From positions 1-64,000 of the forward strand of contig NZ_JAKKFI010000058.1 in NCBI RefSeq assembly GCF_022230955.1: a stretch of DNA of 64,000 nt, given 5' to 3'. The position numbers and the translations under genes are program-made. Positions 58,851 to 64,000 of this stretch are shown here, piece by piece; the stretch's first letter is position 1; each line of letters starts with the position of its first letter. A model generated the notes under the pieces. That model worked only from the letters and a program-made list of their open reading frames with translations. It was not told the DNA's origin and searched no databases. Source of the stretch: Micromonospora cabrerizensis (lineage in GTDB: Bacteria > Actinomycetota > Actinomycetes > Mycobacteriales > Micromonosporaceae).

Positions 58851-60233
58851 ATGGCCCACGAGGGCAGCGCGGCCCGACCGGATGGTCGGGCCGTCAGCCG
58901 CCGCTCCGCGCTGTTTCGGGGCGGGGCGGTCGCGGCGGGTGTGGGAACCGCCGCCCTGGGCGGCGCCGCGGCTGCGAACGGTCTCTCGTCCCGGGGTGAT
59001 GGCCGGGTGGTCAACGTCCGCGACCAGGGCGCGGCAGGCGACGGCGCGACCGACGACACCGAGGCCCTCCAGGCGGCGATCGACGCCGTACGCCCGACCG
59101 GTGGGATCGTCTTCCTGCCGCCCGGCGTCTACCTGACCCGACGGCTGACCATCCGCTCCCGGGTGCACCTGCGCGGTTCCGGCGGCGACGCGACGACCCT
59201 GCGGCTCAGGGCGGATGCCAACTCGGCGATCCTCGAGTCGGAGGGCTTCGCACAGTTGACCGGCAACCGGTCCGACGCCGGTATCAGCCTGTTCAGCATC
59301 CGCGACCTCACCCTCGACGGCAACAAGGAGCAGAACCCGAACGGCGGCTACGGGCTACGGGTGTACGGCTACGGCTACGAGCTCACCGAAGTGATCGTCT
59401 TCAACTGCCGCAACGACGGCATCGTCAGCGAATGGGGCCCCACAGCAGCCCTGGCCGCCCCTTCGCACCAGATGGAAGCCCGCCTCAGCGCCGTTCGCAC
59501 GCACGACAACGACGGGCACGGCGTCGCCTTCCAAGGCCCGCACGACTCGATGTTCCTCAACTGCGTCTCGTTCGAGAACGCGGGCGCTGGATTCCGCCTC
59601 GCCGGGGACTCGACCGGTACGCAGATGGTCAACTGTCACGCGTGGGGCATCCGACAGGACGTGGCATTCGACCTCGCCGCCACCAGCATCGGGTGCGTCA
59701 ACTGCTACGCCGACCTGAACGGTGGGGTGGGCGTACGCATCTCGCGCAGCGACTGCCGTTGGATCGGCGGGTTCGTCCTGGGCTACAACGAGTCGCATCC
59801 GAACCCCGAGATCGGGGTGCAGTTCTCGCCGGGGACGATGCCGGACGAGCCGTCCGGCTGCGTCGTCGACAGCAGGGTCGTCAACTGTGGGACTGCGGCC
59901 GTCGACTTCGGTGCCGACCGGGGTCTCTCCAATGTCCGGGTCAGCATGTTCCAGCCCGGCGCCCTCGGTGAGGGCGGCCGGCGCATCGACGGGACCGGGC
60001 GCGGCTGGATCGGGAAGCCCGCGCCGTCGACCCAGGTGGAGATCGTCCAGGGCCTCGGCGACGCCGACCGCAACCTTGTCGTACGCCCCTCGTTCGATCT
60101 GCGGTCGCAGCCCAACCCCGGCCCTCCGTCGGATGGGAGCGTCCGGGTCTTCGCCCGGGAGGTCAACGGCCGGACCCAACTGTGCGCGCTCTTCCCCAGC
60201 GGCGCCGTTCAGGTGATGGCCACCGAACCCTGA
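58851..60233 (+). CDS. Tat-exported right-handed beta-helix protein (pectate-lyase-3/GH28-like)
   Basis: 460 residues from the ATG at 58851 behind GGGGAGGGG. A Tat-type signal (SRRSALFRGGAVAAGVGTAA) precedes VNVRDQGAAGDGATDDTEAL and GIVFLPPGVYLTRRLTIRS, the N-terminal cap of pectate-lyase-3 domains. Then follow beta-helix coils (HDNDGHGVAFQGPHDSMFLN; GAGFRLAGDSTGTQMVNCHA). In an EPS locus it is probably a polysaccharide lyase or hydrolase that trims the exported polymer. The product is folded before export if Tat is used. Downstream genes are on the other strand. Confidence 0.85.
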   Translation: MAHEGSAARPDGRAVSRRSALFRGGAVAAGVGTAALGGAAAANGLSSRGDGRVVNVRDQGAAGDGATDDTEALQAAIDAVRPTGGIVFLPPGVYLTRRLTIRSRVHLRGSGGDATTLRLRADANSAILESEGFAQLTGNRSDAGISLFSIRDLTLDGNKEQNPNGGYGLRVYGYGYELTEVIVFNCRNDGIVSEWGPTAALAAPSHQMEARLSAVRTHDNDGHGVAFQGPHDSMFLNCVSFENAGAGFRLAGDSTGTQMVNCHAWGIRQDVAFDLAATSIGCVNCYADLNGGVGVRISRSDCRWIGGFVLGYNESHPNPEIGVQFSPGTMPDEPSGCVVDSRVVNCGTAAVDFGADRGLSNVRVSMFQPGALGEGGRRIDGTGRGWIGKPAPSTQVEIVQGLGDADRNLVVRPSFDLRSQPNPGPPSDGSVRVFAREVNGRTQLCALFPSGAVQVMATEP

Positions 60234-60313
60234 CGGCCAGAGGGCCCTCCCGGGCCGGGCCCACCGTCCTGGGATGTCGGGCGGCGCGGCCTGCGGCTGC
60301 CTCGCCGCACCGG

Positions 60314-61567
60314 TCAGTTGCGGGACGCGGAAACCGCCGCTCTTGCGGCGCGGTGTGCGCCGACGTGCCCGACCGGCCGCGCGTCCTCCGGTGCCGGGTC
60401 AGCGGGGGTGCTTCGCATCCTCGCCATGAACCACGCCACCACGAGCGCCTCGCAGAGCAGCAGTTGAAGCACGAGGTCGGACACGCCGATAGCCCAGACC
60501 AGTGCCACCGCCACCCCACCGAACGCGACGACCCGGGACCCGATGGCGGACACCAGGTACCGGCGCGGGACGGCGTGGATCATGTGACGGACCGACAGCC
60601 AGGTCGAGATCGCGACCAGCAGTTTGTAGGCGCAGTAGCCCGCGACCACCGCGAGACCCACGGCGGCCAGGTCGGGGGCGAGGAGACGGCGCACCTGTTC
60701 GCTGGCGAGGACCACCACGGACACGCCGAGCCACGCCACGAGTGTCAGCGCTCGGGTCAGCGACCGCCACCGTACTGCGCGGCCAGCCACGATGTCCTCC
60801 CGAGTGCTGGCCGAGAGCACCACGTGGAACGGGCCGAAGACAAGATCCATTGCCCGCAGGACCACGACTGCGGACTGCCCTGCCGCCGCGCCAGCCACTG
60901 ATGGCAGCGTGATCGTGTAGGCCAGATCTGCCAGTGCCGCCAGGCAGTACACCGAGCCGACCGCCAGGCCCTCACGGGCCCGAGGCCGGACCCGACCAGC
61001 CGTGGCTGAACGTGGGCGCAGGGTCACCCAGGCCAGCACGGCGAGTTGCGCCGGTATGGCGGCGATGTCGACTCGGACGTCGGCGGCGAGGAGGAGCGCG
61101 CCGCTCACCAGCGTGCCGAGTGCGGTGAGCTGCGGGATGAGGTTGGCACGGCCTGGGGAACGGGTTCGTGCGCAGGCCCAGAACATCGCCTCCACCGGCA
61201 GTTGGAGGAGGACCGGGGCGATGACGCAGAACCGGTCGGTGAGACTGCTCTGTGGCAGTGCCACCGAGACCGACAGGAACGCCACGGCGGCGACCGGCAG
61301 CGCCACCAGCGCGGAGACCCGACGTGCCCAGCTCTCCAGGTTCCAGTCGTCCGGTACGACTCCCGCCGACAACGGCCGGCCGACCAGCGCCTCCATCAGC
61401 GTGTAGGGGATGGCCAGCAGGGTGCCGAGCAGGGCGACCAGCGCCAGCCGGTCGTTGTCCGCCCACGAGGCGTAGAGGAACAGCGCCACGCTGGACAGCC
61501 GGGTGAGCGCCTGCACGGAGATCTGCGACTGTTGCAGCCGCAGCACCGTCGTGGAGAGGGTAGCCAC
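60314..61567 (-). CDS. Polysaccharide flippase-like membrane protein
   Basis: 417 residues from a GTG at 61567, 3 bp after the ligase stop. About 11-12 transmembrane helices, most Ala/Val/Leu-rich (ALVALLGTLLAIPYTLMEAL; VAGYCAYKLLVAISTWLSV; VVAFGGVAVALVWAIGVSDL). The position and layout match Wzx/MATE-type lipid-linked sugar flippases, though no single motif proves this. It would move the undecaprenyl-linked repeat unit across the membrane for the neighbouring ligase. The cytoplasmic tail is short and basic. Confidence 0.72.
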   Translation of the reverse strand: MATLSTTVLRLQQSQISVQALTRLSSVALFLYASWADNDRLALVALLGTLLAIPYTLMEALVGRPLSAGVVPDDWNLESWARRVSALVALPVAAVAFLSVSVALPQSSLTDRFCVIAPVLLQLPVEAMFWACARTRSPGRANLIPQLTALGTLVSGALLLAADVRVDIAAIPAQLAVLAWVTLRPRSATAGRVRPRAREGLAVGSVYCLAALADLAYTITLPSVAGAAAGQSAVVVLRAMDLVFGPFHVVLSASTREDIVAGRAVRWRSLTRALTLVAWLGVSVVVLASEQVRRLLAPDLAAVGLAVVAGYCAYKLLVAISTWLSVRHMIHAVPRRYLVSAIGSRVVAFGGVAVALVWAIGVSDLVLQLLLCEALVVAWFMARMRSTPADPAPEDARPVGHVGAHRAARAAVSASRN

Positions 61568-61570
61568 GGA

Positions 61571-63430
61571 TCACCATCTCCCGTTGTGCTCGGATGACCG
61601 GCGGGTCGGGCGGATCACCGGAATGACCGCGGTGCTGTCATCGTCCGGGGGCCGGTAGGGCGGCGGCGGCGCTGACGGCGGCGTCTGGCGGGGTGCCGGC
61701 GGGAGGGGCGGCGGCGGCGCTGACGGCGGCATCTGGCGGGGTGCCGGCGGGAGGGGCGGCGGCGGCGCTGACGGCGGCATCTGGCGGGGTGCCGGCGGGC
61801 GGGGCTGCGGCACCTGTGGTGTGTCGCGTCGCCGGGTCGGACGCTGCGGCGGAATGATCGCGGTGTCCGCGTCGGTGCGCCGCAGCACCACCGTCTCCGC
61901 GTCGACTCGCGGTAGCACCGCTGTCTCTGCCTCGACCCGCGGCAGCACCGCGGTGTCGGCGTCGACCGGCCGTTGCTCCGGTCGCCGCGCCGGTCGGAGC
62001 GCTGCGGGAGGCGGAGCTGATGGCGATCCCACCGCCGCCCCTGCGCCGATCTGGTCCATCAGCGTGGGCGACCACGGATCCAGGTGCGTGCCGTACACGG
62101 CGAAGACCGCGAGACACATCATCGCACCCGTGTACTCCCAGGCCTCGATCACGAGGAAGGCAGCGGCGAGGCCGGTCAGGACGGCGAGATGCGGCACGGC
62201 GGAGGGGCGGGTGGACGCGCGCCGCCAGAGCCGGACCAGCAGGTATCCGATCCCGATGACAAGCGCGACCATCATCGGCAGCCCGTACTGCAGGGCCACG
62301 CTGACGAAGTAGTTGTCGACGAAGATCTGGTCACCGGAGGCGGCCCGCGACACCGTCGCCGCTCCGGCCGCACCGATGCCCCGACCCCAGAGGGGAAGGT
62401 CCCCGTCGAACAGGGCCGACCAGATTTCGAAGCGTTGGAAGAGGCTGCGGGCCCCGGTCGCTCCGACGGCCACGAAGCCGGCCGTTACGCACACCACGAC
62501 ACCGAGCCCGACCAGGCGCGCCCGGCGACGGGCGGCGGCGCCACCGGACCGGTTACCCACGGCCGCGGCGATCACCCCGCCGACCACCAGTAGCGCACCG
62601 GACCGGGAGGTGCTGAGGGCGAGGCAGACGACGGCCGCGAGCGCGCCCACGTGCCACGAGCGGCGGGTGGGACGGCCGCCGGACGTCAGCCAGAGCGCCA
62701 CGTACCCGAGGAGGTACGCGCCGGAGAGGATTCCCAGCTCGGCATTGAACTCGGTCAGGCCGGGTGCCCGGAAGGTGTTCCCGATGTAGCGGACCGCTCG
62801 CCCGTCCTCGAACCCCCACTGCACGAGTTGCTTCGGTCCGATGATCAGCTCGGCGATGGTGGCCACCCCGTTGGCCATCAGCAGCCAGGCCGACACCGTC
62901 ACGATCCGGGTCGCCGCTGACGCACGCAGACCCACGAGCGCGAGGAAGAGCAGGAGGGGCAGCACAGTCAGGCGGAGCCCGGCCAGGGTCTGCCCGGGCC
63001 CGTGGTTGGCGACGCCGATCAGGCTCCACACAACCAGGGCGAGCAGGGCGAACACACCGCCGACGACCTGGCCGCGCCCCCAACCGCCGCGCAGCACGCA
63101 GCGGAGGGCGTGCACACCTGCCACCGCCGCTGCGGAGAGCCCGAGGGCGTACTCGCGCCCTCCGAAGGCATCCCCGACGAGCCCTTCCAGGCCGGCGAAG
63201 CGCAGCCCCAACGGCGCGTTGAGCACGACGAGCGCGTAGGCGAGGCCCGGCACCGGGAACACGGCGAGCGCGGCGAAGGCGACGACGAAGACCGGCAGGA
63301 GTGGTGAGAGACCGACGAACAGGCACACCACGGCGGCCAACGGCACGGCGGCGACGGCACCGAGGAGAAGCTGCACGGTGCGCCATCGGATCGGGCCCGG
63401 CGACCGCACCGCACGCCGGCCGGTGGTCAT
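61571..63430 (-). CDS. O-antigen ligase/Wzy-like polymerase with repetitive cytoplasmic tail
   Basis: 619 residues; the ATG overlaps the upstream glycosyltransferase stop (ATGA). Roughly twelve helices occupy residues 1-450, with a Wzy/WaaL_C core (ALSTSRSGALLVVGGVIAAA; SRAASGDQIFVDNYFVSVAL; GLPMMVALVIGIGYLLVRLW). The last ~170 residues are soluble and repetitive: four ~10-residue units of the [VT]-[DE]-A-[DE]-T-[AV]-[VI]-[LI]-P/R type, then three perfect 16-residue PPAPRQ[MT]PPSAPPPP units, ending DDDSTAVIPVIRPTRR. Polymerisation of lipid-linked repeat units is expected; the tail may be an SH3/WW-like partner or phosphorylation platform. Confidence 0.85.
   Translation of the reverse strand: MTTGRRAVRSPGPIRWRTVQLLLGAVAAVPLAAVVCLFVGLSPLLPVFVVAFAALAVFPVPGLAYALVVLNAPLGLRFAGLEGLVGDAFGGREYALGLSAAAVAGVHALRCVLRGGWGRGQVVGGVFALLALVVWSLIGVANHGPGQTLAGLRLTVLPLLLFLALVGLRASAATRIVTVSAWLLMANGVATIAELIIGPKQLVQWGFEDGRAVRYIGNTFRAPGLTEFNAELGILSGAYLLGYVALWLTSGGRPTRRSWHVGALAAVVCLALSTSRSGALLVVGGVIAAAVGNRSGGAAARRRARLVGLGVVVCVTAGFVAVGATGARSLFQRFEIWSALFDGDLPLWGRGIGAAGAATVSRAASGDQIFVDNYFVSVALQYGLPMMVALVIGIGYLLVRLWRRASTRPSAVPHLAVLTGLAAAFLVIEAWEYTGAMMCLAVFAVYGTHLDPWSPTLMDQIGAGAAVGSPSAPPPAALRPARRPEQRPVDADTAVLPRVEAETAVLPRVDAETVVLRRTDADTAIIPPQRPTRRRDTPQVPQPRPPAPRQMPPSAPPPPLPPAPRQMPPSAPPPPLPPAPRQTPPSAPPPPYRPPDDDSTAVIPVIRPTRRSSEHNGRW
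61657..61800. repeat. 48-bp tandem repeat in the ligase tail
   Basis: Three 48-bp units (marker GCTGACGGCG at 61671, 61719 and 61767) encode the 16-residue PPAPRQ[MT]PPSAPPPP repeat. The near-perfect identity implies recent expansion; copy number may vary between strains. Confidence 0.9.
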
Positions 63431-64000
63431 CGTCGAGTTGCCGGGACGCGTCGGCGCCGCACCGCGTCCTCCGCACGCAGGGCGGTGTAGGCGCCGACGA
63501 CCGCGTCGACATGCCGGTCCCAGTCCAGCTCGCGCCCATCCCGTGCCGCAGCCGCCGAGACTGCGGCGTAGTCGGCCCGGGACGAGGCGGCGGCTCGCCG
63601 CAGTGTCTCGGTCAGCTCCGACCGTGTCCGGAAGACCCGGACGGAGTCCTCCGACGCCATCGGTGGCCGGGCCACCTCACTCGAGATGATCGGACGTCCG
63701 GCCCGTAGTGCCTCAACGCAGGAGATCGGGAAGTTTTCCGCCCACTGGCTGGGGAACACGAGCCACCCGGCCCGCCCCATCGCCGCCTCCTTGCCCGCGG
63801 CGTCGAGGAAGCCCAGATACTCCAGGCCGGGCAGTTCCCGGGCCGCGGCCTCGACGTCGGCCCGACGCGGGCCGTCCCCACCCACGAGCAGCGTTGCGCC
63901 GTTCTCGCCAGCCACCTCACGCCACGCGTCGAGCAGCAGGTCGATGCCCTTGTGGTCGCTGAGCGCGCCAAGATACAGAAAAACCGCCGGGTTACCGGCC
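63427..64000 (-). CDS. GT4-family glycosyltransferase (5' end beyond window)
   Basis: The C-terminal 190 or so residues of a GT-B enzyme; the frame stays open to the right edge (readable from 63999 as AGNPAVFLYLGALSDHKGID). Motifs: GGDGPRRADVEAAARE, LEYLGFLDAAGKEAAMGRAG, and the donor-binding WLVFPSQWAENFPISCVEAL (E-x7-E-like with E and E residues in FP-x-x-W-x-E-N-F-P). The product extends EPS oligosaccharides in the cytosol. It overlaps the ligase start by 4 nt, so it is co-transcribed. The start lies outside the window. Confidence 0.88.
   Translation of the reverse strand, partial: AGNPAVFLYLGALSDHKGIDLLLDAWREVAGENGATLLVGGDGPRRADVEAAARELPGLEYLGFLDAAGKEAAMGRAGWLVFPSQWAENFPISCVEALRAGRPIISSEVARPPMASEDSVRVFRTRSELTETLRRAAASSRADYAAVSAAAARDGRELDWDRHVDAVVGAYTALRAEDAVRRRRVPATRR

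Overview
The window is very GC-rich, uses many GTG and TTG starts, carries actinobacterial tRNA genes and has a dense, mostly conserved gene complement. This fits a filamentous actinomycete; the combined gene content (tandem L,D-transpeptidases, Clp-N regulator, cbiMNQO, expansin, 41-bp intergenic repeats) suggests Micromonospora or a close relative. The genus is an inference from gene content, not from a marker gene.

Region by region: 1-2.6 kb holds an ALF-repeat secreted protein that runs off the left edge and a Clp-N/HTH protein with a palindromic, apparently leaderless promoter. 2.6-13.4 kb is mixed metabolism and secreted proteins (DUF72, GH15, VOC, YdeI-like, FUSC, DUF1996, a J-domain protein, and a beta-helix enzyme with a ricin-B lectin tail). 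13.7-20.1 kb pairs a membrane-anchored NACHT NTPase with a large secreted protein whose hydrophobic and coiled-coil layout recalls alpha-pore-forming toxins. 20.2-26.3 kb is a signalling block: two paralogous AraC regulators bracketing a GAF-ANTAR protein and a serine hydrolase, then a GAF-SpoIIE phosphatase.

27.1-35.7 kb looks like an accessory island. It holds a cyclophane RiPP cluster (59-residue precursor, radical SAM/SPASM maturase, two small unknown proteins, pentapeptide-repeat protein), a divergent XRE regulator, a YdcF protein, a replication-relaxation protein, a lower-GC stretch, an unrecognised protein and DUF4326. It ends at tRNA-Lys, and diverged copies of an ~80-bp sequence lie at both ends.

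35.9-56 kb returns to core-like genes: two L,D-transpeptidase lipoproteins, tRNA-His, oligoribonuclease, a GT87 mannosyltransferase-like protein, copper proteins (YcnI, CopCD), an ECF sigma factor followed by a MauE/DsbA-like redox operon, a cobalt/nickel ECF transporter (cbiMNQO) behind a 25-bp palindrome, peroxiredoxin, an HNH protein ending inside tRNA-Leu, expansin, MOSC and a methyltransferase. 56-64 kb is the start of an exopolysaccharide locus: LCP protein, polyprenyl-phosphate sugar transferase, beta-helix protein, flippase-like protein, O-antigen ligase-like polymerase and a GT4 glycosyltransferase cut by the right edge.

Recurring themes are stop/start overlaps of 4 nt (RiPP and cbi operons), TANNNT boxes 6-8 nt before start codons that suggest leaderless mRNAs, and strong GC hairpins without T-runs acting as terminators.
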